Source: Gemmataceae bacterium (lineage in GTDB: Bacteria > Planctomycetota > Planctomycetia > Gemmatales > Gemmataceae). From it: DNA of 33,988 nucleotides. This document shows, piece by piece, positions 21,334-29,932 of the stretch. The stretch's first letter is position 1. Each line of letters opens with the position of its first letter. Both the position numbers and the translations under genes were made by a program. The notes beneath the pieces are model-generated. The model ran no database searches. It saw only the letters and a list, made by a program, of their open reading frames with translations, and was not told the origin of the DNA. Location: positions 1 through 33,988 of the forward strand of contig JADLBT010000324.1 in NCBI GenBank assembly GCA_020847555.1. Direction: 5' to 3'.

Positions 21334-22104
21334 TTAGCGGCGCTGCTGGTCCCGGTCGATCTGTTCGATGACGGCGCGGATGGCAGACTTGTAATCGCGT
21401 GCGGTCGCCTCGTAGACGCGGTTGAACTCGGCGTTCTCGGGGTGGGGCACCGAGCAGGTGAACTTGAACCCGTCGCTCCACGTCTCCTGCCGCTGCCACG
21501 CGACGCGGCGGGCACGCAGCTGGGCCTGCAGCTGGTCGTAGTCCAAACCTCCGGCGGACGCGGGCCAGGTGCTGACAGGGGTGACACCGCCTCGGGGCAG
21601 CGGGGGGACCGGCTCGACCACTGGCTGCGGCGGGTTGAGCTTGAACCCGCCGCTGGTGGCGCTCTTCGGTTTCGAGGCCAGCAGATCGAACCTGTCTTCC
21701 TTCCCTGTCCCCGTCTTCTCCCAGCCGCCGGTTGCCGTGCCCCGTGAGCCGCCGATGGCCAGTGGGGTGCGCCCGCTGCTATCGACCAGCGGATCAACGT
21801 AACCCCCACTGGGATTGTTCTGGGCGACCGCCGCGATACTGGTGGAAGAGGTGCCCGCCGCCAGCGCCGGCACGGTCTTCGAGCTGCGGGCGCGCGCCGG
21901 CGTGGCGTCGCTCTGGATCGACGCCTTCTTCAGCCGGTGCCCGCCGATGAGCGGATCCTCTTCCGGCGTGATCTTCATCCCCTTGCTGCAGCCAGGCAGA
22001 GCGGTCAGCACTGAGAGCGCGCACAGGGACAGGGCACCGGCCAGCGGGACGACGCGCGCCCTCCAGCCCTTGCTCGCTTGCCCTCGTTGCGGCACCCTTT
22101 GCAT
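21334..22104 (-). CDS. Hypothetical lipoprotein
   Basis: This 256-residue protein has a basic N-terminus, a hydrophobic core (LAGALSLCALSVLTALPGC) and a lipobox LPGC, so it is predicted to be lipid-anchored after signal peptidase II cleavage before the Cys near residue 39. The middle is Ser/Thr/Gly/Pro-rich and probably disordered (PALAAGTSSTSIAAVAQNNP). The C-terminal 60 residues look folded (LDYDQLQAQLRARRVAWQRQ, then ETWSDGFKFTCSVPHPENAE) and end in a helical, charged tail. I do not recognise the domain. Three start points are possible; the annotated ATG gives a long n-region, and an internal GTG just before VPLAGALSL would give a more typical signal peptide. It is divergent from the dehydrogenase gene. 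Confidence 0.8.
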   Translation of the reverse strand: MQRVPQRGQASKGWRARVVPLAGALSLCALSVLTALPGCSKGMKITPEEDPLIGGHRLKKASIQSDATPARARSSKTVPALAAGTSSTSIAAVAQNNPSGGYVDPLVDSSGRTPLAIGGSRGTATGGWEKTGTGKEDRFDLLASKPKSATSGGFKLNPPQPVVEPVPPLPRGGVTPVSTWPASAGGLDYDQLQAQLRARRVAWQRQETWSDGFKFTCSVPHPENAEFNRVYEATARDYKSAIRAVIEQIDRDQQRR

Positions 22105-22204
22105 AGTGACCCGTTTCGCGCGGCGGCTAGATTGAGGTTTTCGTCAACTCTCTCAATCGGCAGTGGGACGGCGGGAGCTATAGGAAAAACGGGGGCATCG
22201 TGCA

Positions 22205-23263
22205 ATGGCAGGTTTTCGCATCGCGGTCATCGCCGGCGACGGCATCGGCCCCGAGGTCATCGACCAGGCCGTCCGGGTGGCGGACGCGGCCCGCGTCCGG
22301 GACGGTGCCGACCTGGCGTGGGAGCGCCTGCCGTGGAGTTCCGCCCACTACAAGGAAACCGGCCAGATGGTCCCGGACGGCGGCTGGGATCTGCTCCGCC
22401 GCCACGACGCCATCCTGATGGGCGCGATCGGCGCCCCGGACGTGCCGGACACCGTCACCGTCAACGGCCTGCTGCTGCCGATGCGGCGGAAGTTTGACCA
22501 GTACGTCAACCTCCGTCCGGCCTACCTGTTCGAGGGCGTCCAGTCGCCGCTGCGCGACCGCGCCCCCGGATCGATCGACCTGGTCGTCTACCGCTAGAAC
22601 ACCGAGGGCGAGTACTCCACCATCGGCGGACGCCTGTACGAGGGGATGCCGGCCGAGATCGCCATCCAGACCGCCGTCTACACGCGGCGCGGGTGCGAGC
22701 GGATCATGCGCGCCGCCTTCGAGGGAGCACGCAAGCGGCGCAAGCTGGTCACGTCGATCACCAAGTCGAACGCCCTGGTCCACGGTATGACCCTCTGGGA
22801 CGACGTGTTCCGGGCGGTGGCGAAGGACTACCCGGACGTGCAGACGAACTCGCTGCTGGTCGATGCGGCCGCGATGGACCTGGTGCGCCGTCCGCAAATC
22901 TTTGATGTCATGGTGGCGAGCAACCTGTTCGGCGACATCCTGACGGACCTGAGTTCGATGGTGACCGGGAGCGTCGGCCTGGGAGCGAGCGCGAACATCA
23001 ACCCGGAGCGCACCTACCCGAGCATGTTCGAGCCGCTGCACGGTTCGGCCCCGGACATCGCCGGCAAGGGCGTCGCCAACCCGATCGCGGCGGTACTGTC
23101 GGTCGCCCTGCTGTTCGACCATCTGAACCTGGCGAAGGGCGCGGACGCGATCCGCGGCGCCGTGGCGAAGATCCTGAAGTCCGGCCCGCGCACCCCGGAT
23201 CTGGGCGGCAGCGCGACCACCGTCCAGGTCACCGAGGCGATCCTGGCGGCACTTGGTGGCTGA
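22205..23263 (+). pseudogene. Tartrate/D-malate dehydrogenase-like (TtuC type), interrupted by in-frame TAG
   Basis: The frame from ATG 22205 to TGA 23263 encodes a complete beta-decarboxylating dehydrogenase of about 352 residues, related to isopropylmalate and isocitrate dehydrogenases. It has GDGIGPEVI near the start, then SNLFGDILTDLSSMVTGSVG, ANINPERTYPSMFEPLHGSA and PDIAGKGVANPIAAV. The PSMFEPLHGSAPDIAG form and the NTEGEYSTIGGRLYEG form are typical of tartrate/D-malate dehydrogenases. These enzymes use NAD and a divalent metal to oxidise and decarboxylate a 2-hydroxy acid. At codon 131 (22595-22597) a TAG replaces the Glu expected in the RENTEGEYS motif; GAG to TAG is one base. The halves separately should be inactive, since this motif lies in the substrate region. 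It may be a pseudogene or a sequencing error. Confidence 0.88.
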
Positions 23264-23290
23264 AGCCCACGGGCGGCCGCCCGTGGGCTT
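23263..23290. repeat. Perfect 28-bp palindrome (family 1, short) at dehydrogenase stop
   Basis: Fourteen-base arms with no loop, AAGCCCACGGGCGG and its complement, start at the last base of the TGA. It resembles the ends of the 71-bp copy without the middle. It could act as a terminator for this gene or for the convergent ligase fusion. Confidence 0.8.
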
Positions 23291-23322
23291 TGAACGGTCC
23301 TGTTGTGCCCCCCTTGCCTCTC

Positions 23323-26001
23323 CTAGCGCGATGCCACCGCCGCCGGCGCGTCGGCGGTTTGCAGCAGCGCCCGAAGCGCCTTGTAATCCGTTTTCCCCGT
23401 CCCGAGGACGGGAATCGTCGGCACGGGGCGGACCTCGTCGAGGCGCATCACGCCGCGAAACCCCTCCGCCAGCAGCCAGGCGTTGGCCTCGCGCAGACCG
23501 ATCGGCTCGGTGCTGAACAGAACGATGCGGCGGCCGCCCTCGCCCTCGACCCCCTCGACGGCGACGCGCGGCCCGGCGTCCGTGGGCGGGTAGCGCCGAG
23601 CAAACGGTTCCTCCAGCGCCGGCAGCGAGATCATCTCTCCGCCCGCCTTGAGGAACCGCTTCTTCCGCCCCGACAGCCGGATGAACCCGTCGGCCTCGAC
23701 CTCCCCCAGATCGCCGGTGACGTACCAGCGCCGTCCGTCGCGCTCGCGGAACGGCCTTTCCCCCTGGCCTCCGAGGTAGCCGGGAAAGACCGACGGTCCG
23801 CACACCCACAACTCTCCCCGCCGGCCGGACGGCAACGCCGTCTCGGTGTCGGGATCAACCGCGCACACCTGCACACCCGGCAGCGCCGGGCCGACGGTGC
23901 CCGGGCGAGCCGCCCCCGGGCGATTCACCGCCACGGCCGGCCCGCACTCCGTGATGCCGGACCCCTCCAGCAGGGATGCCCCGGGCACGGCCGCGCGGCA
24001 CGCCTGGTGCAACGACTCGGGGCACTTCTCCGCCCCCACGAAGAGGAGCCGCAGCGATGCCAGATGCTCCGGCGCCGCGCGCCCCAGGATCGCGCCGACG
24101 AAGGTGGGCGTGCCGGCCACGATGGTCGGGCGGTACGACGCCACCTTGCGGGCGAGGGCCGGCGCGGCCGTCGGGTCGGGGTGCCGCACCACGCGGAACC
24201 CGGCCAGCAGCGGCATCAGCCCCGTCAGCGTCAGTCCGAAGCTGTGGAACGCCGGCAGGAAACCGAGGATGCTATCCCCCCGGGTTATCCCCAGGACGGC
24301 GAGGGAGGCGCGCTGGTTGCTGAGCAGGTTGGCGTGCGTCAGCGGCACCGCCTTCGGCGCCTTCTCCGACCCGCTCGTGAACAGAATCACCGCTGGGTCG
24401 GTCGGCGCGACTTGCGGCACCCGCCTGCGAACCCGGCCGGGAAACGCCCGGACCGCCAGCAGGGTGCGCAGCTGCTCCCACCGGCGGATGGTCTTGCGGA
24501 CGTCCTCCAGGCAGACGTACTCGGCCCCCTCGACCTGCACGCCGGTGCGGTCCAGGAACTGGCGTGAGGTGACGACGTGCGTCAGGCCGGTGGTCCGGGC
24601 GGCGTGGGCCAGGTGGGCCGGCCCGGTCGTCCAGTTGAGCACGACCGGCACCTTGCCCGCCCACTGCAGCGCCAGCAGCGCCACATCACACCCCACCGAC
24701 GCCGGCAACAGCAGGCCGACGTTCGGCCCCGGCAGCCGGCGAAAGCGCCGCGCCAGGGTGAGCACGCCGACCATCAACCGCCCGTAGTTGAGTGTCCCGG
24801 ACAGATCGTCGGCGACGGCCACGTCTTTCGGGTGCGCCAGGGCGCGGTTGACGAGAGCCTCCGGGACGGTCTCCCCAAGGATCGCTGCCGGGCCGCCGTC
24901 CGACGCTGGCCGGAACCACGCTGGCGGGGCCGGGCGCGCGGGCGCCCCCGCGGCCAGCCCCTCCGCCAGCAGCCACAACACCCCGAGGGTCGCGGGTGCC
25001 TCGCCGCCGCCGAACCCGAACCGCTGTTCGACTACCAGGGTGAGGTCCATCCGCGCCAGACTGTCGAGGCCCAGGTCTTCCAGGTTCGTCTCGGCCCGCT
25101 GCTCCTCCTCGGCCAGCGGGCGGTGCAGCTTGCCTTCCAGGAGGTGGGCGATCTCGACCCTCGTTCGCGGCGTCACCCGGCTGACGTCAACTGCGGCCTC
25201 GGCGCTGGCAGCGAGGGGGGGGAACTCGTAGGTGCGCGGCCCGAAGAGGAAGTGGTACGGCACGAACGTCGGCTGCTCCGGGCCGTCCACGTTGTAGCGT
25301 GCCTCGAACCAGCGGTTGACCCGGCCCCGCTCGAGTTCCGGCAGTTCGCCCCGGCCGATGACCTCCAGGGTCACCTCGACGCGGCGGCGCGGCATGAACA
25401 CGAGCAGGTTGGCCAGGAGCCAGCCGGCCGCGGCCCGCAACTGGGCCGCGAGGCGTGGCCGGGTGCCCGTGCAGGCGTAACTGAAGCGGCTTCCGCGCAG
25501 CCCGCGCGTGCGGACCAGGACGATTTGCGCCTCCGGGACGGCGCGCAGCACGTCGGTTAGCGCCCCCGCCGCCCGGAGGTGTTCGACCGTGTCGCGCTGG
25601 ACGTGGCCGGCCGGCCAGAACATGAAGTTCTCCCCGCGGCGCAGCCCCTCGATGACGCCGGCGACCGCGCGCTCGGCCCCGTGCCGAGCGCGGGCGCTGG
25701 GCCGGTCCAGGTCGGGCACCAGCTCCGCCCCGACGAGTTTGATCAGCGGGCCGCTCAGCGGGCTGCGGAAGTAGTCCGGGTCGAGGAAGACGCCCTCGTA
25801 CATCAGCGAGCGGGGGCGCAGGGCAGGCCACAGCACGGCAAGGACAATGGCGGGATCGATGTAAGCGGGGTGGTTGGGGAGGATCAGCACCGGCCCCTTG
25901 AGGCCGCGAAGTTTCTCCCGCCCGTGGACGCGCACGCGGTAGCGCAGCGAGAGAACCAACCGAACGAAAGCCCAGAAGGCGGCACGCACCAGGCGGAGCA
26001 T
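23323..26001 (-). CDS. Acyltransferase-ACP-acyl ligase fusion protein
   Basis: This 892-residue protein has three modules in order. A PlsC-type acyltransferase comes first (residues 1-240), with NHPAYID containing H44 and D49 of the HX4D motif and WPAGH near 129. Then comes an acyl carrier protein (about 275-345) with phosphopantetheine site DLGLDSL (S314). Last is an AMP-binding ligase (about 375-890) with LFTSGSEKAPKAVPLTH (540-556), a GSGITECGP-type motif and the late LGTGKTDYKAL. Aas of E. coli joins PlsC and ligase but lacks the ACP between them. A plausible role is loading a fatty acid onto the internal ACP and passing it to a lysophospholipid or other acceptor. The start is ATG 26001, with GGAGGA about six bases upstream. 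Longer in-frame starts run through repeat DNA. The stop is TAG. Confidence 0.85.
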   Translation of the reverse strand: MLRLVRAAFWAFVRLVLSLRYRVRVHGREKLRGLKGPVLILPNHPAYIDPAIVLAVLWPALRPRSLMYEGVFLDPDYFRSPLSGPLIKLVGAELVPDLDRPSARARHGAERAVAGVIEGLRRGENFMFWPAGHVQRDTVEHLRAAGALTDVLRAVPEAQIVLVRTRGLRGSRFSYACTGTRPRLAAQLRAAAGWLLANLLVFMPRRRVEVTLEVIGRGELPELERGRVNRWFEARYNVDGPEQPTFVPYHFLFGPRTYEFPPLAASAEAAVDVSRVTPRTRVEIAHLLEGKLHRPLAEEEQRAETNLEDLGLDSLARMDLTLVVEQRFGFGGGEAPATLGVLWLLAEGLAAGAPARPAPPAWFRPASDGGPAAILGETVPEALVNRALAHPKDVAVADDLSGTLNYGRLMVGVLTLARRFRRLPGPNVGLLLPASVGCDVALLALQWAGKVPVVLNWTTGPAHLAHAARTTGLTHVVTSRQFLDRTGVQVEGAEYVCLEDVRKTIRRWEQLRTLLAVRAFPGRVRRRVPQVAPTDPAVILFTSGSEKAPKAVPLTHANLLSNQRASLAVLGITRGDSILGFLPAFHSFGLTLTGLMPLLAGFRVVRHPDPTAAPALARKVASYRPTIVAGTPTFVGAILGRAAPEHLASLRLLFVGAEKCPESLHQACRAAVPGASLLEGSGITECGPAVAVNRPGAARPGTVGPALPGVQVCAVDPDTETALPSGRRGELWVCGPSVFPGYLGGQGERPFRERDGRRWYVTGDLGEVEADGFIRLSGRKKRFLKAGGEMISLPALEEPFARRYPPTDAGPRVAVEGVEGEGGRRIVLFSTEPIGLREANAWLLAEGFRGVMRLDEVRPVPTIPVLGTGKTDYKALRALLQTADAPAAVASR

Positions 26002-26009
26002 CAACGTCC

Positions 26010-26077
26010 TCCATGCCCGTGGGCGGTGAAAAGCCCCTTGCACAACCGCCTCCTTGAACTGGCGCTCGCGGCTGGTA
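26010..26077. repeat. Repeat remnants between glnA and the ligase fusion
   Basis: A partial family-1 motif (GCCCGTGGGCGG, near 26014) and a half copy of family 2 (26059-26077, ending GCGGCTGGTA) lie in the 111-base gap. The two families are adjacent here. Confidence 0.55.
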
Positions 26078-26112
26078 CACACGTCCGATAAGCGAGCGGG
26101 GCCGCCAGGCGG

Positions 26113-27537
26113 TCACACGTCGTAGTAGAGCATGAACTCGTAGGGGTGCGGGCGCAGCCGGATGGCGTCCACCTCCTTCTCGCGCTTGTACCAGATCCAC
26201 GTGCCGATCACGTCCTCGGTGAACACCTCGCCCTGCAGCAGGAACTCGTGGTCCTTTTCGAGGCTGCTCAGCGCCTCGTCGAGCGCCCCCGGCGCCTTCG
26301 GCACCTTCTCCAGTTCCTCCGGTTCCAGGTCGTAAATATCCTTGTCGAGCGGCTCGCCGGGGTGGACCTTGTTCTTGATGCCGTCGAGCATCGCCATGAG
26401 CATCGCCGAGAACGCCAGGTACGGGTTGCTCGATCCGTCCGGACAGCGGAACTCGATTCGCTTGGCCTTGGGGCTGTGCGAGTAGACCGGGATGCGGATC
26501 GACGCCGACCGATTGCGCTGGCTGTACGCCAGGTTCACCGGCGCCTCGTATCCGGGCACCAGCCGCTTGTAGCTGTTCGTCGTCGGGTTGGTAATGGCGC
26601 ACAGTGCCGAGGCGTGTTTCAGCAGCCCGCCGATGGCGTACAGGCCGATGTCCGACAGGCCGGCGTAGCCGGATCCGGCGAACAGGTTGACCGGGTCGCG
26701 CGCCGTGTTCTTCCACAGCGACGTGTGAACATGCATGCCGGTGCCGTTGTCCATGAAGATCGGCTTGGGCATGAACGTCGCACTCTTGCCGTGCTTGCGG
26801 GCGACGTTCTTGACGATGTACTTGTACTTCAGGACGTTGTCGGCCATCTCGACGAGCGGGGCGTACCTCATGTCGATCTCGCCCTGACCGCCGGTCGCGA
26901 CCTCGTGGTGCTGGGCCTCGATCTTCAGCCCGCACTGGATCATCGTCAGCATCATCTCGGTGCGGACATCGTGCAGGGCGTCGGACGGCGGCACCGGGAA
27001 GTACCCCTCCTTGTAGCGCAGCTTGTACCCGAGGTTCGGCTTCTCGTCGCGGCCGGTGTTCCAGGCGCCCTCGATGCTGTCCAGGTAGTAGTAGGCGCTG
27101 TTCTGCGTCTGGTCGTAGCGGACGTCGTCGAAGACGAAGAACTCCAGTTCCGGGCCGAAGAAGGCGATGTCGGCGATGCCGGTGGACTTCATGTAGTTGA
27201 CGGCCTTGCGCGCGACGTTGCGCGGGTCGCGCGAGTACTCCTCCTTGGTGATCGGGTCGTGAATGTTGCAGATCATCGTCAGGGTGGCGTCGCGGCAGAA
27301 TGGGTCGAGGAACGCCGTCTCCGGGACCGGGATGACGAGCATGTCCGACTCGTTGATCGCCTTCCAGCCGCGGATGCTGGAGCCGTCGAACCCGAGCCCC
27401 TCCTCGAAGGTGGCCTCGGTGAGCGCCTCGGCGGGGATGGTGAAGTGCTGCCACAGGCCGGGGAAATCCATGAAGCGGAGATCGACGGCCCGAACTTCCT
27501 TCTCGCGGATCAGGGCGAGGACTTCTTTGGGTGTCAC
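26113..27537 (-). CDS. glnA: Glutamine synthetase, type I
   Basis: This 474-residue GlnA makes glutamine from glutamate, ammonia and ATP. Recognisable segments are [12 protein letters not shown] (48-59), the metal-binding [10 protein letters not shown] (127-136), the late [16 protein letters not shown] region, [14 protein letters not shown] (262-275) and [10 protein letters not shown] (341-350). The adenylylation Tyr is kept (Y402 in [11 protein letters not shown]), as in the regulated GSI-beta group, so control by a GlnE-like enzyme is possible. The length is typical of the family. The start is GTG 27537, because GGAGG lies eight bases upstream and the sequence then reads [13 protein letters not shown], the usual GlnA N-terminus. 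An in-frame ATG at 27603 adds a non-conserved leader. No nitrogen regulator is adjacent. Confidence 0.97.
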   Translation of the reverse strand: MTPKEVLALIREKEVRAVDLRFMDFPGLWQHFTIPAEALTEATFEEGLGFDGSSIRGWKAINESDMLVIPVPETAFLDPFCRDATLTMICNIHDPITKEEYSRDPRNVARKAVNYMKSTGIADIAFFGPELEFFVFDDVRYDQTQNSAYYYLDSIEGAWNTGRDEKPNLGYKLRYKEGYFPVPPSDALHDVRTEMMLTMIQCGLKIEAQHHEVATGGQGEIDMRYAPLVEMADNVLKYKYIVKNVARKHGKSATFMPKPIFMDNGTGMHVHTSLWKNTARDPVNLFAGSGYAGLSDIGLYAIGGLLKHASALCAITNPTTNSYKRLVPGYEAPVNLAYSQRNRSASIRIPVYSHSPKAKRIEFRCPDGSSNPYLAFSAMLMAMLDGIKNKVHPGEPLDKDIYDLEPEELEKVPKAPGALDEALSSLEKDHEFLLQGEVFTEDVIGTWIWYKREKEVDAIRLRPHPYEFMLYYDV

Positions 27538-27654
27538 GGCAGGGGCCTCCAGAGAGATTCGCTGCACGGCTTGGTATACGAAGCCCGCGCCGGCCGCGTC
27601 CACGAAAATCGTCGCAAGGCGGTGCGGCGTCTCGGTTTTCCGGCCGGATTTCGC

Positions 27655-27683
27655 TTGACGGAGCGCCCGGACAGTTCAACAAT
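27655..27683 (+). promoter_or_regulatory. Candidate promoter of the small secreted protein
   Basis: TTGACG (27655-27660) and AACAAT (27678-27683) are separated by 17 bases, 60 bases before ATG 27744. The -35 matches the consensus at five of six bases and the -10 at four. Confidence 0.45.
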
Positions 27684-27743
27684 CGCCAATGGCTTCCGTT
27701 CGCTTCGGAGTCGCGAGTTCCATCCAAAGAGGGAGGTTGTCGA

Positions 27744-28136
27744 ATGGTGCGCCTCTGTTCGGCCGTCGGCTTTGCGATGCTGCTCGGGGTGTTTCTGGTT
27801 GGGACAGGACGGCCCGACGAGCAGGGAGAACCCAGGAAACAGCCCACGAAACAGTTCCAGGTTCCACAGGGGTGGGGCAAGCTGGGCCTGAGCATCGAGC
27901 AGAAGAAGAAGATCTACGCGACGCGGGCCAGCTTCTACAGCAAGATCCAGGCCCTCGAGGACCAGATCGACCAGCTCAAGAAGAATGAGACGCAGGAACT
28001 GGTGAAGATCCTCACCGAGGGCCAGCGGGAAAAGCTCCGCAAACGGCTGGCGGAGAAGTTCCCCGACGTCGAGAAGAAAGCGCCCGACAAGAAGGGTTCC
28101 ACGGACAAGAGCCCCACGGACAAGAAGACCCCGTAG
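27744..28136 (+). CDS. Small secreted helical protein
   Basis: This 130-residue protein has a signal peptide (MVRLCSAVGFAMLLGVFLVG). The mature part is a charged helical segment with heptad-like spacing (IEQKKKIYATRASFYSKIQA, then LEDQIDQLKKNETQELVKIL), followed by LTEGQREKLRKRL and a Lys/Asp/Ser/Pro-rich tail (KKGSTDKSPTDKKTP). This is reminiscent of Spy/CpxP-like periplasmic proteins, whose helices carry an LTxxQ motif; here LTEGQ fits that pattern. Such proteins bind unfolded proteins or sense envelope stress, but I would not assign that function. SD GGGAGG precedes the ATG. The stop is TAG. It is divergent from glnA. Confidence 0.8.
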   Translation: MVRLCSAVGFAMLLGVFLVGTGRPDEQGEPRKQPTKQFQVPQGWGKLGLSIEQKKKIYATRASFYSKIQALEDQIDQLKKNETQELVKILTEGQREKLRKRLAEKFPDVEKKAPDKKGSTDKSPTDKKTP

Positions 28137-28183
28137 GCACCGATGGCGCCGCGGGGTTGCGTGGTGCTGCCCTGGCCGGGCAG

Positions 28184-28495
28184 TCAGACGACGGGACGGC
28201 ACTCGCGGGGAGTGGAGTCGATGTAGTGTTCGGCGGCGCGGGCCAGATCGAGCAGAGCGTTCAGCGGCGGGACGAGGGTGTGTCGGCCGATCCGGCCCAC
28301 GCGCCGGGCAACGCTGGCCAGATCGAGCAGGGCGGCCAGGGGAGGAGCGTGGCGGCGCCCGCAGTCGCGGCACACCGGCTCGCGGCTGTCGGCCAGCGCC
28401 AGGTAGGGGCCGACGCCCGCAGCCTGGCGCTTGCCACACAGGGCGCAGGTTTCACCCTGCAGCTGCTCTCTCAGTGCAATCGCCAGGTTCGCCAT
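28184..28495 (-). CDS. Small zinc-ribbon hypothetical protein
   Basis: This 103-residue protein starts at ATG 28495. It contains two Cys pairs, CALCGK (residues 17-22) and CRDCGR near 43-48, spaced as in a zinc ribbon that binds one Zn. The rest is helical and Leu/Ala/Arg-rich (PLAALLDLASVARRVGRIGR), with an internal near-repeat of ALLDLA. It could bind nucleic acid or protein, but no family is certain. An in-frame extension to 28774 has no SD and a different composition. The SD for 28495 is weak (AAAGGGA). Confidence 0.62.
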   Translation of the reverse strand: MANLAIALREQLQGETCALCGKRQAAGVGPYLALADSREPVCRDCGRRHAPPLAALLDLASVARRVGRIGRHTLVPPLNALLDLARAAEHYIDSTPRECRPVV

Positions 28496-29087
28496 GCTCT
28501 GTATTCCCTTTCCGGGGGGCGCACGGGGCGTTGAGCTTGCTCGCCGCGCCCCTCCTGCGGGGTGGGGCGCCGTCGGCCCTCTCTGCATTAACCCATCGGC
28601 CGTCGGCCCGGATCGGGTCGCCCCCCGGGCGGGAAAAAAGGCGCCGCTGGCTGGTCCGAGGTGCAGGTTCCCCCTCTTCCGTAAGACGTGCGGCGCGACC
28701 GGCTGACGAGCAGAGAAAAGAGAAGGGAAGTCCCGGAAGCTCTTGAAGCGGCGCAAACCGTGCCGTCTGGGCAAGGCCGGCGTTGCTCCGGGGGGCCGGG
28801 TAAGCTGCGGCGACCGTGCCGCCCCCGCAGGATCCGCCCCATGTCGCCCACCTCCCGCGGTCCGCCACGCGCCTGGCCCAGGTCCGCTTGACTCCTGGCG
28901 GGTAGCGGTTTACGATGTGGCCCCGTTTTCGGAACAGTCGGATAATCCGTTCGCTCCCCATCGGCAGGCCATTCGTGAAAGGAGGTCAGCCCGGCGCCTG
29001 CGGCACGTCCCGCGATGCGCTCTGCAAGGGGGATTGCAGAGGGGGACGCATCTCGCGGTCACACATGGAAGGAAAGGAAGCACACGC
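28496..29087. other. 592-bp intergenic region
   Basis: No supported gene lies between the zinc-ribbon gene and the PEP-CTERM gene. Frames crossing it lack ribosome sites and have shuffled composition. It holds a small hairpin close to the PEP-CTERM gene and possible promoter sequences (for example GGTTTACGATGT near 28907). An unannotated small RNA cannot be excluded. Confidence 0.5.
29020..29041 (+). promoter_or_regulatory. Stem-loop in the PEP-CTERM gene leader
   Basis: CTCTGCAA (29020-29027) pairs exactly with TTGCAGAG (29034-29041) around a six-base loop, 46 bases before the ATG. It may affect translation or stability. No function is known. Confidence 0.45.
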
Positions 29088-29705
29088 ATGGATCGCACGT
29101 CACGTCTTTTCGGAACAACGCTCGCTCTGGTGTGCCTGGTCGCACCTCACGTCCGCGCGAACCAGCTCACCTGGACCTACGAGGGATCCGGCACCACGGT
29201 GGTCAACGCCGACCACCCCGGTGACGGTGGGGTGTCGTTCACCTACGACCCGAAGACCACCGCCATCGGCGACACACAGATCCCGGTCGCCAACCTGTGG
29301 ACCTTCAGCACCGCCACCTCGACCACGCCCGACAAGTTCACCGGCGCGCCCTACGACGTGTCGCTGACCCTGACCGACGGCCTGTCCGGCCAGTCCGGGA
29401 CGGCGACGTTCACCGGCGCCCTGAGCGGCACCCTGTCGGACCGGCACGCGCTGCTCGCCAACTCGGTTGCCGGCGGATTGACGCAGGCGCTGACGCTGGG
29501 TACGAGCGTGTACACCGTCACGCTCGGCGCGTTCGCCCCGCCCGGGCCGCCCAGTTCCAGCAACAGCGGCAGCCTCAGCGCCCTGGTCACCATTACGCCC
29601 GCGACCGTCCCCGAGCCGTCCACCCTGCTCCTGGCGGGGATCGGCTGCGCCGGGGCCGGCCTGGTCGGGTGGTGCAGGCGGCGTTCCGCCGGCCGCCCGG
29701 CCTGA
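29088..29705 (+). CDS. PEP-CTERM sorting-domain protein
   Basis: This 205-residue protein has a signal peptide (MDRTSRLFGTTLALVCLVAP). A beta-rich, Thr/Ser/Gly-rich region follows (VSLTLTDGLSGQSGTATFTG). The C-terminus is a complete PEP-CTERM signal: VPEPSTLLLAGIGCAGAGLV, then GWCRRR. That signal is recognised by exosortase, which cleaves and anchors or releases the protein at the cell surface, often with exopolysaccharide. No exosortase gene is in the window. ATG 29088 is chosen for the purine-rich GGAAAGGAAG about seven bases upstream and for giving the signal peptide directly. Function of the exported body is unknown; the repeated TxT/SGT patterns suggest a surface structural protein. Confidence 0.9.
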   Translation: MDRTSRLFGTTLALVCLVAPHVRANQLTWTYEGSGTTVVNADHPGDGGVSFTYDPKTTAIGDTQIPVANLWTFSTATSTTPDKFTGAPYDVSLTLTDGLSGQSGTATFTGALSGTLSDRHALLANSVAGGLTQALTLGTSVYTVTLGAFAPPGPPSSSNSGSLSALVTITPATVPEPSTLLLAGIGCAGAGLVGWCRRRSAGRPA

Positions 29706-29932
29706 GCCCGCGTTTCGACTGCAAATCCCCGGCCTGCGGGAGCTTCCCGCGGGCCGTCGCAGGGGTCCGCCCGGTGCCGACACCGCCCAGGTAAAGGCGC
29801 CGGGCGGCCCCGGATAGATTCGGCCGGCCGGTCTCGCCGTCCCGCAAACGGCAGCCCCACGCCGGCCAACCCAGCCTGTTACCTCCCCGACCGGCAATCC
29901 TCGCCCGTTGCCTTCACCAGACCCAGAGACCC

